DNA of 47,655 nucleotides, taken from NCBI GenBank assembly GCA_964539665.1, contig CAZIKB010000044.1:1-47655 (forward strand). Reading direction: 5' to 3'. Each line of letters opens with the position of its first letter. Position 1 is the first letter of the stretch. Below are positions 15,728-24,350 of the stretch, one piece after another. The DNA comes from CAZIKB01 sp964539665. Its GTDB lineage: Bacteria; Zhuqueibacterota; Zhuqueibacteria; Oceanimicrobiales; Oceanimicrobiaceae. The notes below the pieces were generated by a model. That model was not told where the DNA came from and made no database searches. It worked only from the letters and a program-made list of their open reading frames with translations. The translations under genes were made by a program, and so were the position numbers.

Positions 15728-17155
15728 ATGTCTAAAAAAGTTATTATCCCGACCGCACTTCGACAATACTCCCAAAATAATGATGCAGTCGAACTGGCAG
15801 GACAAAATGTGGGAGAATTATTAGACAATTTGACTGAGATCTACCCTGATTTAACAAAGCATCTTTTCACAGAAGAAGGCAAGATTAGAAATTTTGTCAA
15901 TGTTTATGTGAATGATGATGATATTCGCTATCTTCAAAAGTATGAAACCAAAGTTAAAGAAGGGGATGTGATCAGCATCGTGCCTTCGGTTGCTGGCGGG
16001 AGCGAGAATGTCAAATTTTCAAAGGAGGAGATTGAGCGATACAGCCGTCACCTCATTATGCCGGAAGTCGCCCTTGAAGGACAGAAAAAACTAAATCAGG
16101 CAAAAGTGCTGTTAGTTGGAATGGGCGGCCTGGGTTCGCCACTATCCATGTATCTGGCAGCGGCTGGAGTTGGTCGAATGGGTATCGTGGATTTTGATAT
16201 AGTGGACAACACCAATTTGCAGCGTCAAATCATTTATTCTACCGAAGACGTGGGCCGTTCAAAACTGCAATCTGCTCAAGCACGACTTCAAGGAATCAAT
16301 CCTCACATTCGGGTTGATGTGCATGAAACCCGGCTGACATCTGAAAACGCTCTGGATATCTTCCAAGATTATGACATCATCATCGACGGCACGGATAATT
16401 TTTCAACCCGTTATCTGGTGAACGATGCCTGTGTGCTTTTGGGTAAGCCAAATGTGTATGGCAGTATCTTTCGATTTGAAGGTCAGGTTTCAGTTTTTTA
16501 TGCCAAAAAGGGACCCTGCTACCGCTGCCTTTATCCGGAACCTCCACCGCCCGGTCTGGTGCCGAGTTGTGCAGAAGGAGGTGTGTTAGGGATTCTTCCA
16601 GGCAGCATTGGACTTTTCCAGGCCACTGAGGCAATTAAACTCATCATTGGCAAGGGGGAGCCTCTGATTGGCCGTTTGCTTTTGTATGATGCTCTTGCCA
16701 TGAAATTCAGGGAGCTGAAATTGCGTAAAGATCCGAATTGCCCGATTTGTGGTGAAAAGCCAACCATTCATGCTTTAATTGATTATGAACAGTTTTGTGG
16801 AATTGGTACAGAAACAGATATCATCAGGTTAGAGCCGGAATACGAGATCACCGCTACTGAACTGAGTAAAATCATGAATAACCATAATCAACCGCTATTA
16901 TTAGATGTTCGCGAACCACATGAATTGGCAATATGTAAATTACCTGATGCTAAATTGATTCCTCTGAATCAACTTTCAACTCATATCCATGAATTGGAAC
17001 GCAACTCTGAAATAGTGGTTTTCTGCCGTTCAGGAGTCCGCAGCGCCAAAGCGGTGAAGTTTTTACGGGAGGCGGGATTTGCGCAGGTTAAGAATTTAGT
17101 AGGAGGTATTCTGGCCTGGTCAGACGAAGTGGATGCAACGGTTCCGAAATATTAG
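15728..17155 (+). CDS. moeZ: CysO/ThiS-MoeB-rhodanese triple fusion (sulfur carrier with its own E1)
   Basis: The 475-residue protein has three domains. Residues 1-91 are a ubiquitin-like sulfur carrier (MoaD/ThiS/CysO type) ending in the diagnostic Gly90-Gly91. Residues 95-350 are a ThiF/MoeB adenylyltransferase with nucleotide loop GMGGLGS (131-137), the DNTNLQRQ segment and zinc-type CYRC and CPIC pairs. Residues 365-475 are a rhodanese domain with active Cys433 in CRSGVRS. In the CysO pathway the E1 adenylates the carrier and the rhodanese delivers sulfur. Here the carrier Gly-Gly is internal, so processing is needed before a thiocarboxylate can form. The adjacent JAMM protease is the obvious candidate. 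Confidence 0.9.
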   Translation: MSKKVIIPTALRQYSQNNDAVELAGQNVGELLDNLTEIYPDLTKHLFTEEGKIRNFVNVYVNDDDIRYLQKYETKVKEGDVISIVPSVAGGSENVKFSKEEIERYSRHLIMPEVALEGQKKLNQAKVLLVGMGGLGSPLSMYLAAAGVGRMGIVDFDIVDNTNLQRQIIYSTEDVGRSKLQSAQARLQGINPHIRVDVHETRLTSENALDIFQDYDIIIDGTDNFSTRYLVNDACVLLGKPNVYGSIFRFEGQVSVFYAKKGPCYRCLYPEPPPPGLVPSCAEGGVLGILPGSIGLFQATEAIKLIIGKGEPLIGRLLLYDALAMKFRELKLRKDPNCPICGEKPTIHALIDYEQFCGIGTETDIIRLEPEYEITATELSKIMNNHNQPLLLDVREPHELAICKLPDAKLIPLNQLSTHIHELERNSEIVVFCRSGVRSAKAVKFLREAGFAQVKNLVGGILAWSDEVDATVPKY

Positions 17156-17220
17156 CCTGTTTCATACATCCTTCGATGTAGTTTATTTTGAGTTATGTTG
17201 AAGGTTTCAGGATGGAGAAC

Positions 17221-17345
17221 ATGTAACGGCAAAAATAACTTGAAAACCGCTACACCGTGGCTTGAGAAAAGAGGTGAACTTTAAGACTTTCAAAATTCTT
17301 AATTTCATCATCGGCGGTTTTTTTAAGTTATTTTTATTGTTAGGT
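17221..17345 (-). other. attC recombination site 1
   Basis: Read on the minus strand it starts ACCTAAC (matching RYYYAAC), continues AATAAAAATAACTT...AACCGCC, then a loop, then GCGGTTTTCAAGTTATTT and ends GCCGTTACAT. The long imperfect arms, the terminal AAC/GTT triplets and the 125-bp length fit integron attC sites. It shares an AAAACCGCTACACC core with the attC at 33493. It closes the left end of the first minus-strand island. Confidence 0.75.
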
Positions 17346-17577
17346 ATCTGTATTGCTCTTTAGGATTTATAGTTAATCACGGGCTAAAGCCACGTGCCAC
17401 ACAGTTCATTTTCTGTTTTGTTGCAATGGCACCCGTGCGAGCGCGACTGCATCGAACTGGTCGTACTCGTTGATTGCTCCTCCGCCCGGGTAGGCGATTG
17501 TCTTCCTAGTTCATACAGGATCCCCCGGATTTAACGGGGTGTTCACTTTTCCCTCTGTTCCAGGACTCTCCTTCTGC
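17346..17577. other. Gene-free segment between two attC sites
   Basis: These 232 bases lie between two attC-like sites and hold no convincing reading frame on either strand. The segment contains a small palindrome (CACGGGCTAAAG...CACGTG, 17378-17396) of a common REP-like type. It shifts from AT-rich on the left to GC-rich on the right. It may be a non-coding or decayed cassette. Confidence 0.4.
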
Positions 17578-17640
17578 ACCTAACGCCCGGCCCAGTGGCA
17601 CTTAGGGCCATCTTACCGACACGGTAAGCCGGGGTTGCCG
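17578..17640 (-). other. attC recombination site 2, short and GC-rich
   Basis: On the minus strand, GGCAACCCCGGC...GGGCCGGGCGTTAGGT: the arms AAC(C)CCGGC and GCCGGGCGTT pair, and the right end GTTAGGT matches the GTTRRRY core. It begins 31 bases after the stop of the SGNH-TPR gene and is as GC-rich as that gene. The left core is degenerate, so this is less certain than the other sites. Confidence 0.6.
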
Positions 17641-17671
17641 TACATTCGCGGTCGTGTCTGCTCTCCTTGGG

Positions 17672-19606
17672 TCATGGTCTCGTGTTCGGCTGTCGGTTTA
17701 GAGCCGCGCGCGCGCGGGCGAGGTTTGCGGTCGCATTCCTGTGTTCGGGATCTATACGCAAAGCTTTGGCGAACTGCTCAGAGGCAGTGGCGAGATCTCC
17801 GCGCTTGGCGAGGATCACGCCCAGGTTGTTGTACGCATCGGCATGGCTCTGGTTCAGCTCCAAAGCGGCCCGATAGGCGGCTTCGGCTTGTCTGTCCTCA
17901 CCGAGGTATTCCAGCACGACGCCGAGGTCGTAATGCGCGTCGTCCAGCGTTCGATCCAGGCTGATGGCTGTTTCCAGCTCTACGCGCGCTTCTGCCTTGC
18001 GACCGAGTTCGGACAGGAGCACGCCAAAGGCTTTATGCACGGCCGGGTTCCATGGTGCGAGGCGTGCGGCCTCCCGATAATGGACCAATGCGGCCTCGTT
18101 GTTACCGGCTCGCCGGAGTAGCGTCGCTTTCAAGAAATGGGTTTCGCCATCCTCCGAAGTCGCGGCCACGGCAAGGTTGACGAGGCGCTCGGCTTCATCG
18201 TGTTTGCCGGCCCATAGCAACACATCCGAAAGGTTCTTGAGCGCCATGGCATGGGTTTGCTCGTCCAGGCTGCTCTCCAACTGCTCGCTGATCTCGGCGA
18301 TCACGGCGGCATTCCACGTCGAGGCCGGGAAGACGATTCCCTCGTGCGTCATCTCCTGAACGATGGCCAACGCGAGCAGTCGGTTGCCTTCGATTGTCGG
18401 ATGCACGTGGTCCAAGAACAACTCCGATCCGGGGATGCCGTCAGGCGAGCGTTCGTTGACGATGTGCGCGAAGTCGACGAGCCCCGTGTTTCTCGTCCGG
18501 GCGACGTCGGCGACGATCGCACGGACGGGCGTCAAGGCCCGCAGCGGACAGACATCCTCGTCGCGGGCATCGGTGAACGCCCTTCGCGCTTCATCTATCC
18601 GGCCGAGAGTGCGAAGAGCCCGCGCCTGCAGGTACAGCAACTCGGCGTCGCGGTCGTCGAGAACCAGCGCCCGCTCGGCGATCGCCACTGCGCGCGCGTG
18701 GTCGCCATCATCAAGGGCCTTGGACGCTGCAAGCTTGAGCGTGTCGACCTGTCGGATATCGAAAGCGCTCACCCGGGAGCTGGGCTCGGTTTTGAAGGGT
18801 GAGAAGTCTCCGATGTTGGAGGCTGGCGTCACTAGAATCAACTTGGCTCCGGCGCGCTCGCTGATGTGCGTCATGCGTATCAGGCTGGTCCGGTAGTGCT
18901 CGAGTACGGCGCCACGCATCTCGTCGTCCCTGTGGTAGTCGTCGGGACCGACGGAGCGGTCGAGCAATGCCTTGACCTCGGTAGAAAGAACTGCGTTCCG
19001 CTCGTAGGTGACGTCGTAGAGCGCGCTGTACAGCCGCATCCGGGATGCCAGCGCCCCGAGGTTGCGCACGAGCTCGGGTGTTTTCAGCAGCTTGTCGTAC
19101 GTCCGTTGTTCGAGGAACTCGTTGTGCCCTGAGTAGACGATGAATAGATCGGGTTCGTAGTCGGCGAGTTCCTCCATGAGACGGGCCACGCGGTAGCTCG
19201 CGTAGCTGATACCTCCCGCGTTGATGACCTCCCAGCGACGATTCGGATCGACCGACGAAAGGAAAAGGCGCAGCCAGCCGCAGAACGACGTGCGGTCGTC
19301 GTAGGGGCGCCCGTAGGTCGTCGATCCCCCGAAGCAGAAGATGCGGGTCACGCCCTCTGCCTTGCGAGCCGGGAAGCTCTGCAGGTTGAACCATCGAATC
19401 TTGTTATGTGCGGTCTCGAAGATCGGCTCTCCTCCGGAAGGAGTACGTTTAAGAAACAACGGTGCGTAGCCGGAAAACCCGACGTAGGGATCGGTGCGCT
19501 CGTACAGCGGCTCCACTCCGGCTGCCAGCAGGATCAACTCAACCAGGACGAAGAATGCTATGGTGACGCCACAGCCCAGCGCGAGCTTCTTTGCGAGTGC
19601 GGCCAT
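17672..19606 (-). CDS. SGNH-hydrolase-fold protein with C-terminal TPRs, membrane-anchored
   Basis: The 644-residue protein has an N-terminal membrane helix (about residues 9-30). An SGNH/GDSL-like domain follows: block I FGGSTTYG near 92-99, NAGGISYASYR near 130, a YSGHNEF block and the Asp/His block DHVHPTIEG near 370. From about 400 to the end there are TPR-like helical repeats (e.g. HAEALxxYREAARLAP-style units, ALELNQSHADAYNNLG). Such proteins probably act on surface glycans or esters, but the substrate is unknown. Its GC content is far above every neighbour, indicating recent transfer. ATG 19606 is preferred over GTG 19609 because it couples to the upstream ORF (TGATG). Confidence 0.8.
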   Translation of the reverse strand: MAALAKKLALGCGVTIAFFVLVELILLAAGVEPLYERTDPYVGFSGYAPLFLKRTPSGGEPIFETAHNKIRWFNLQSFPARKAEGVTRIFCFGGSTTYGRPYDDRTSFCGWLRLFLSSVDPNRRWEVINAGGISYASYRVARLMEELADYEPDLFIVYSGHNEFLEQRTYDKLLKTPELVRNLGALASRMRLYSALYDVTYERNAVLSTEVKALLDRSVGPDDYHRDDEMRGAVLEHYRTSLIRMTHISERAGAKLILVTPASNIGDFSPFKTEPSSRVSAFDIRQVDTLKLAASKALDDGDHARAVAIAERALVLDDRDAELLYLQARALRTLGRIDEARRAFTDARDEDVCPLRALTPVRAIVADVARTRNTGLVDFAHIVNERSPDGIPGSELFLDHVHPTIEGNRLLALAIVQEMTHEGIVFPASTWNAAVIAEISEQLESSLDEQTHAMALKNLSDVLLWAGKHDEAERLVNLAVAATSEDGETHFLKATLLRRAGNNEAALVHYREAARLAPWNPAVHKAFGVLLSELGRKAEARVELETAISLDRTLDDAHYDLGVVLEYLGEDRQAEAAYRAALELNQSHADAYNNLGVILAKRGDLATASEQFAKALRIDPEHRNATANLARARAALNRQPNTRP

Positions 19607-19722
19607 CACAAGTTACTCCCCCGGAACAAGGCATAGCCATTTACCACGGCCCATGAGCTGTTGCACATCATGGTTCCCTTTTCGCATTCACATGGTGTCA
19701 AATATTGATATGTAGCCTTCAT
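19606..19722 (-). CDS. Small 38-aa ORF coupled to the SGNH-TPR gene
   Basis: ATG 19722 follows a clear Shine-Dalgarno sequence (GGAGATAAATAG). The frame runs 38 codons, MKATYQYLTPCECEKGTMMC in the first half, and stops at TGA 19608-19606, overlapping the SGNH-TPR start as TGATG. It contains three cysteines and a short hydrophobic patch (WAVVNGYALF). It matches nothing I recognise. It may be a leader that sets translation of the downstream gene, or a trimmed protein. Confidence 0.45.
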   Translation of the reverse strand: MKATYQYLTPCECEKGTMMCNSSWAVVNGYALFRGSNL

Positions 19723-19777
19723 CTATTTATCTCCTCTGCAGAAAATTATGCGCAAAATGATGTCCTGTTTGCGTATC

Positions 19778-22423
19778 CTACAAATATCCCATTAATTTAA
19801 ATATTTTCATTTCATGTTTTTCATACATTTTTTTTGCCCAACTCTTTACATCAAATTCTGTTTCTAAGTTTATGCCGATTAAATTTATAAATGGCACAGC
19901 TAATTTTAATTTCATTTGAACATCATCTGTTTTCTTCAAATCTGCATGGATTTCAGTTAATCTTGCATCGAATTTTCCCGTGACCTGATCAAAAGCGCTG
20001 GCAATCCCGTACATGATTTCCTCTGTTATTTCTGTGGATTGTTGAGAATTCATTTCTTTGATTGCATCTAAAATACCATCTTTGATTTTCTGGTTATCAG
20101 GCAAATTGATTAAGTATTCATAATGTGAATCCAACTTGTTAATTATAATATCTACTTTCTCATCTAATAAATCTAATTTTTCACTTATTTTTCTTACTTC
20201 ATCCTGACTTGCAACACCTTCAAGCAGCACAGAGATTTCAAACTTCTTCTTAATCGGTTTATATAAAGTAAAGAACTTTTCTCCGTCTTTTTGGCGGTCT
20301 AATAATTCTTCGTAATCTGCAAAAGCATCGACACCGGGCAGCGGAATCAACATATTGGGTTTATCGCGTAATTCCTGATTTATAGAATCAATTAGAAATC
20401 GGATAACGGACATAAATTCATATTTCTTTCTGTGCTCACCTGTAACAATAATTGAGATTCTGTTTTGGTAATTTGTAACAAGCGCTTTGCAGCCATTACT
20501 TTGCAATAAGCAACCTGTGCGCCATATTTTTGAGTATATTCGGTGTGTTTCTACAATGATACGCGGCATGGTAGATTTTGGTAAATATTCATAGTCGTAA
20601 ACAAAGCGAATGCTGTCCTTGGCTTTTCTTATGGGTTCAGTAATTTTATTGGGTTCGTTTGTATCGAGTAAATCGGGGAGTATAAAATGACTGTGATCCG
20701 GCAAACAAAAACAGAGTTTAAACTGGTTCAGAATTTCTACTAAAAAGCGGCTTTGTTGATTTGTGTATTCTATCTTACGGTAATTTGCCGGTCGATATCT
20801 TTCTTTTTTATCCTCCTCTTCGTTTACAATATATTCGAGTTTATCCATATTAACCATCCCATTACTTTTGCCGGCATAAGCAGAGGTTAATATCTGGTAA
20901 ACTCCATAAGTAATCCAATACGGGTCAAGCACATAATAGTCATATTGTTTTACCTTGTCAAAATGCAGCACCAGACCCAAATCATGTAAGAAGGTAATGG
21001 CGTTTTTTTGTTCTGGTTTCTTCTTTAATTCACAATCATTACTTACTTCTAAAAAACGTTCCTCACTCAGAAAATGCTTCGGTTTTGTTTCTTTTTGCAG
21101 TTTTTCCTTCAGGCTAATCCATCTTTCGTCAATTTTTGTATTAAACAATTCTGCTTGTGGAATAAGTTCCGCTAATTTGTCTTTGATTAAATCAATGTTC
21201 CTGTTTTTTTTGCAGGAAGCCTTGATAAAACATTTTACCTGGGGAAACTCTTTCTGCAATTCATACTCATTTTCAAAGCCAAAGCCGGAATTAATATCAA
21301 TTTGGTTTGCTACAATAATAAGAGATGAATTACCCCCTGTGGATTTAATGCGTTTTATCCAGTGCCGGATTTGAGCGGATACATTGGCATCTTTACGGGC
21401 ATCGAGCACCAAAATATAGACTGAACGACTGGTTAAGAAAAACTGGTGCGTGGCATTCATAATTTCCTGCCCGCCAAAATCCCAGAAATGACCGGTTAAT
21501 TCATGCAGTGCTTTTTGTTTTTTGAATGTTTCACACTCGCCAAATTGTATATCCTCTATATTCACACCATCGGTTTGCACTTCATTTTCATCAAATGTAT
21601 TATCTTTAAGCCTGCGCAATAGCGAGGTTTTGCCTGCTTTAGGGTCGCCAATTAAAATGATTTTTATTTCATTAAGTTTTATCTTTGTTGCTTCAAACCA
21701 ATCCAGCACGGACTGCAGGCCCTGCTTCAAAATTTCCATGGGAGGCGATTCTATTGGATTGTCATCAAGATTTAATCCAATACCATAGTATTCTAAAAAT
21801 ATCTCCATTCCCAATTGGAATATGGATAATGGAATATTCTTTATTTTATTCTCGCGAAGGTCTAAAGATTGTAATCCGGTCAGCTTTTCTAAAAAACTAA
21901 TATCGGAAATTTTATTCTCGCGAAGGTCTAAAGATTGTAATCCGGTCAGCTTTTCTAAAAAACNNNNNNNNNNNNNNNNNNNNNNNNNNNNNNNNNNNNN
22001 NNNNNNNNNNNNNNNNNNNNNNNNNNNNNNNNNNNNNNNNNNNNNNNNNNNNNNNNNNNNNNNAAGGTCTAAAGATTGTAATCCGGTCAGCTTTTCTAAA
22101 AAACTAATATCGGAAATTATCCACTCGTTGTCCCACTCCCCACCAAGAAATAAGGTCATTAATGTTTTTAAATTAGAGACTTCTGCTGTAATTGAATCAA
22201 TCTTATTCTTCGGTCCTGTATTGCTGCTTTGAATCCATTTTCTCTTATTCACATCCCACCAGTTATTGCTCAAAATCAAAGTTTCCAGATGTGTGCATTC
22301 AAAGAGTTCGGGGAGATCGTTTAAATCAGTAATCCCGCAATTGCCTAAATCCAAATATGGATTTTTAATTTTCTGACACTCTTTTATTAATGCCCTGGCT
22401 TGTGTCAGGTCGTTTTCTGCCAT
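19778..22423 (-). CDS. LRR-Roc-COR (Roco family) GTPase, interrupted by an assembly gap
   Basis: The N-terminus carries leucine-rich repeats with 22-residue units (LTGLQSLDLRENKISDISFL), followed by a Roc GTPase: P-loop IGDPKAGKTS, switch II WDFGGQE, and NQID for guanine recognition. A COR dimerisation region follows (HDLGLVLHFD...YVLDPYWITYGVYQIL). The last about 200 residues form a helical, coiled-coil-like tail. Prokaryotic Roco proteins cycle between monomer and dimer with GTP; their physiological role is mostly unknown. A 100-N gap lies in the repeats, so the 881-residue length is nominal. AT-rich, minus-strand, placed just inside the attI-like segment at 22511, as expected of a first cassette. 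Confidence 0.88.
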   Translation of the reverse strand: MAENDLTQARALIKECQKIKNPYLDLGNCGITDLNDLPELFECTHLETLILSNNWWDVNKRKWIQSSNTGPKNKIDSITAEVSNLKTLMTLFLGGEWDNEWIISDISFLEKLTGLQSLDLXXXXXXXXXXXXXXXXXXXXXXXXXXXXXXXXXXFLEKLTGLQSLDLRENKISDISFLEKLTGLQSLDLRENKIKNIPLSIFQLGMEIFLEYYGIGLNLDDNPIESPPMEILKQGLQSVLDWFEATKIKLNEIKIILIGDPKAGKTSLLRRLKDNTFDENEVQTDGVNIEDIQFGECETFKKQKALHELTGHFWDFGGQEIMNATHQFFLTSRSVYILVLDARKDANVSAQIRHWIKRIKSTGGNSSLIIVANQIDINSGFGFENEYELQKEFPQVKCFIKASCKKNRNIDLIKDKLAELIPQAELFNTKIDERWISLKEKLQKETKPKHFLSEERFLEVSNDCELKKKPEQKNAITFLHDLGLVLHFDKVKQYDYYVLDPYWITYGVYQILTSAYAGKSNGMVNMDKLEYIVNEEEDKKERYRPANYRKIEYTNQQSRFLVEILNQFKLCFCLPDHSHFILPDLLDTNEPNKITEPIRKAKDSIRFVYDYEYLPKSTMPRIIVETHRIYSKIWRTGCLLQSNGCKALVTNYQNRISIIVTGEHRKKYEFMSVIRFLIDSINQELRDKPNMLIPLPGVDAFADYEELLDRQKDGEKFFTLYKPIKKKFEISVLLEGVASQDEVRKISEKLDLLDEKVDIIINKLDSHYEYLINLPDNQKIKDGILDAIKEMNSQQSTEITEEIMYGIASAFDQVTGKFDARLTEIHADLKKTDDVQMKLKLAVPFINLIGINLETEFDVKSWAKKMYEKHEMKIFKLMGYL
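21843..22117 (-). repeat. 66-bp tandem repeats encoding the LRRs, with gap
   Basis: A 66-bp unit (22 codons) recurs with essentially no nucleotide differences: AAGGTCTAAAGATTG occurs at 21857, 21923 and 22064. The near-identity points to recent expansion or gene conversion and explains why the assembly broke here. Confidence 0.9.
21964..22063. other. 100-N scaffold gap
   Basis: Exactly 100 N. The flanking repeat phases are 141 bases apart, which is not a multiple of 66, so the written gap length is a placeholder. True lengths of 25, 91, 157 and so on would keep the repeat phase. Confidence 0.98.
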
Positions 22424-22510
22424 TATTTTATCCTATAAGTTAATGTCCTTTTTTAGTTCTTCTCTTGTCATGTTTTGCTTTTATGGTTGTGACATGTTAT
22501 TACTTTATGC

Positions 22511-22690
22511 ACATAACCAGTTATTGAATATTATTGAATATCACTCAATATGTAATGATATGCAAAATCTGGCTAACTCCGCTACTGTGTTCCACCCGGC
22601 CCCAGGCACGGGACAAAACAAGTAAGCAATTCTTTTTTTGTATAAAACCAATATATTTAATACACTATCAAAATACAATAAAAATAATAC
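22511..22690 (-). other. attI-like segment, copy 1
   Basis: ACATAACCAGT...CTGGCTAACTCCGCTACTG, then TAAGCAATTCTTTTTTTGTAT and CCAATATATTTAATAC, is a diverged copy of 37590-37770. Read on the minus strand, it ends in GGTTATGT, a GTTRRRY-like core, 88 bases before the Roco start. The two copies sit at the same place relative to unrelated cassettes. That fits an integron attachment region (attI plus the intI-attI spacer) or a conserved first attC. Confidence 0.55.
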
Positions 22691-22828
22691 AACTAAGCCA
22701 TAAATTTCATGGTGTATATATTCTTAGCCAGAAAAATTCAGAAGAAACTTGTTTTAAATTTTCTATAGTAAATTTTATTTTCAAAGATTTAAAACTTTTG
22801 CCGATAAACAGAATAAATCATAGTAAAT

Positions 22829-23010
22829 AGATTTCAGCAAAATGCTCTTATCTGTTCTTATGAGGCATCCTTCGACATTGCTCAGGATAAACTCTGTGAC
22901 GAAGAATGTGTGACCAAAGAATTATTGGAGTCACACAAAGTTAGTGGTCTCAGGTTCTTCGCTCCCAAATGTCGCTCAGAATGACATTTATGTATATTTT
23001 GCAGAAGTCT
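22829..23010. repeat. MITE-like element with AGACTTCTGC arms
   Basis: The outer arms AGATTTCAGCAAAAT (22829) and ATTTTGCAGAAGTCT (to 23010) are inverted copies. Inside are CATCCTTCGACATTGCTCAGGA and GTTCTTCGCTCC...CGCTCAGAATGACA arms. It is non-coding and ends 26 bases before the bactofilin start, so it may carry part of that promoter region. Confidence 0.65.
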
Positions 23011-23036
23011 AAAAGTAATAATAATGGAGTGTAAAA

Positions 23037-23615
23037 ATGAAAAGTTTACTGAGAAATAAAAGCAAGTATAATTTTGACCATGGCCATGCCCTGGACAACG
23101 AAACTGTTGTGAAAGTAAAAGAGACTGTCTCTGAATCAACAAAAATATCTAAAGGAATAAGCATAACCGGCCAGGTTGAAGGTACGCAGGACTTCTACAT
23201 AAATGGTGAATTGGAAGGGAATATGAATAGTACTGCACAGGTCACGATTGGGGAGTTTGGACGATTCAAAGGAGAACTGAAGGCCAAAAAAGTTGTCATC
23301 GAAGGATGTGCTAATGGCAAAATAACAGCAAATGAAAGAATAGAAGTACGCCGCTGTGGGGAATTCCGCGGTGAAGTCACGACCGCATCCATTATGATTT
23401 CTGACAAGGCCTACTTTCAGGGTAAGATCACGATGGTGCGAAAAAAAGATAAATCTTCCACAGCAGATACGACTACTCAAAAAACTAAGACACCCGAAAA
23501 ACTGCAAGAAAAGAAAACCGAAATTCCCAAAAAGCCAGAACAGGAGATTAAAGTCCAAACGAACGTGGTAACTGATAAACAAAGTTCAAATGTAAAAGAT
23601 CTAAAAAAGAAATAA
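23037..23615 (+). CDS. Bactofilin
   Basis: This 192-residue protein has the bactofilin (DUF583) beta-helix in its middle: ISKGISITGQVEGTQDFYING, then repeated I/V-x-G-x-F-x-G-x-L strands to about residue 140. Bactofilins polymerise without nucleotide into filaments that localise cell-envelope enzymes. The tails are typical: a charged N-terminus and a Lys/Glu/Pro-rich disordered C-terminus of about 50 residues. The C-terminal tail may anchor partners. No peptidase or peptidoglycan gene is adjacent. Confidence 0.92.
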   Translation: MKSLLRNKSKYNFDHGHALDNETVVKVKETVSESTKISKGISITGQVEGTQDFYINGELEGNMNSTAQVTIGEFGRFKGELKAKKVVIEGCANGKITANERIEVRRCGEFRGEVTTASIMISDKAYFQGKITMVRKKDKSSTADTTTQKTKTPEKLQEKKTEIPKKPEQEIKVQTNVVTDKQSSNVKDLKKK

Positions 23616-23637
23616 TCTCCTAACGCGGCAAGCCGCT

Positions 23638-23709
23638 TTGTAAAACGTCAAATGTGGGACGAGAAACCTTTTGAGTTAGTTTCTCACGTTTCACATTTGA
23701 CGTTTTACG
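23638..23709. repeat. Long palindrome after the bactofilin gene
   Basis: GTAAAACGTCAAATGTG at 23640 faces CACATTTGACGTTTTAC ending at 23708; between them are GAGAAAC and GTTTCTC. The stem is about 28 bp with a short loop and no T-run. It probably acts as a dispersed repeat and possibly also as a bidirectional terminator. Confidence 0.7.
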
Positions 23710-23831
23710 ATATCTGGCTATGAAGGAAATTACCATGTTTTCTTGCACAATAATTCAAAATTTATCCGTAATACTATAATCCGAAGGTTACAATTTTTGT
23801 CTCAGAAGCACCTGGTGGCTGGCAATCATCT

Positions 23832-24350
23832 CTATCCATTGACAATCCGGCCTTTTGGGTAGGAGCCTAACACTCTCAGGAAAGTGGTAATTTGCTTCAT
23901 GTGATTGATGGCGTTGCGGCTGGCTTCTTCATTCATGTTGCCTTCGAAATCCAGATAAAAGAAATATTTCCAAGGGTTTCCGTGCAGAGGAAGGGATTCT
24001 ATTTTCAGCAAATTTATATCCCTGAGGGCAAAAATACTTAATGACTTAAACAATGCTCCAGGAATATCTTTGGAGGAAAATACAATTGACGTCTTCGTGC
24101 CGGGAATGGATGAATCATTTTTCTTTTGTAAGGCGATAAAACGAGAAAAATTTTGGTGGTTGCTCTCGATTTCCTTTTTTACAAGATCCAAACCGTAGTC
24201 ATCGGCAGCTTGTTCGCTGGCGATTGTGGCTGCATTCATAATTGTTTTCTCAGTCAGAATTTTAGCTGAACCTGCTGTATCGTATGTGGGAATGATATTT
24301 ACATTGGGCCAATTTTCGAGAAATTTTGAGCACTGTTCCAATGCTTGCAT
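23832..24350 (-). pseudogene. pheA: Prephenate dehydratase, 5'-truncated
   Basis: The frame encodes the last part of the PheA catalytic domain (QALEQCSKFL, YDTAGSAK, AATIASEQAADDYGL, NFSRFIAL) and a complete ACT regulatory domain (TSIVFSSKDIPGALFKSLSIF to FLRVLGSYPKG). Normal enzymes have about 100 more residues at the N-terminus. The similarity stops exactly where a truncated IS200-type transposase begins on the other strand. The first Met is fortuitous, in place of the family's HPQAL. The product could at best be an ACT-domain fragment, so phenylalanine synthesis must rely on another gene copy. Confidence 0.85.

Noticed and set aside
17635..19715. Several plus-strand frames of 60-180 codons across the SGNH-TPR region
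   Set aside because: They are shadows produced by the high GC content; the minus-strand frame has clear domain motifs throughout.
21843..22117. Regular repeats suggesting a CRISPR array
   Set aside because: The 66-bp units are continuous, in frame and encode leucine-rich repeats; there are no unique spacers.
23616..23640. CTAACGCGGCAAGCCGC as another attC end
   Set aside because: No matching right end with GTTRRRY is found at a suitable distance; it is next to a plus-strand gene and a different palindrome.
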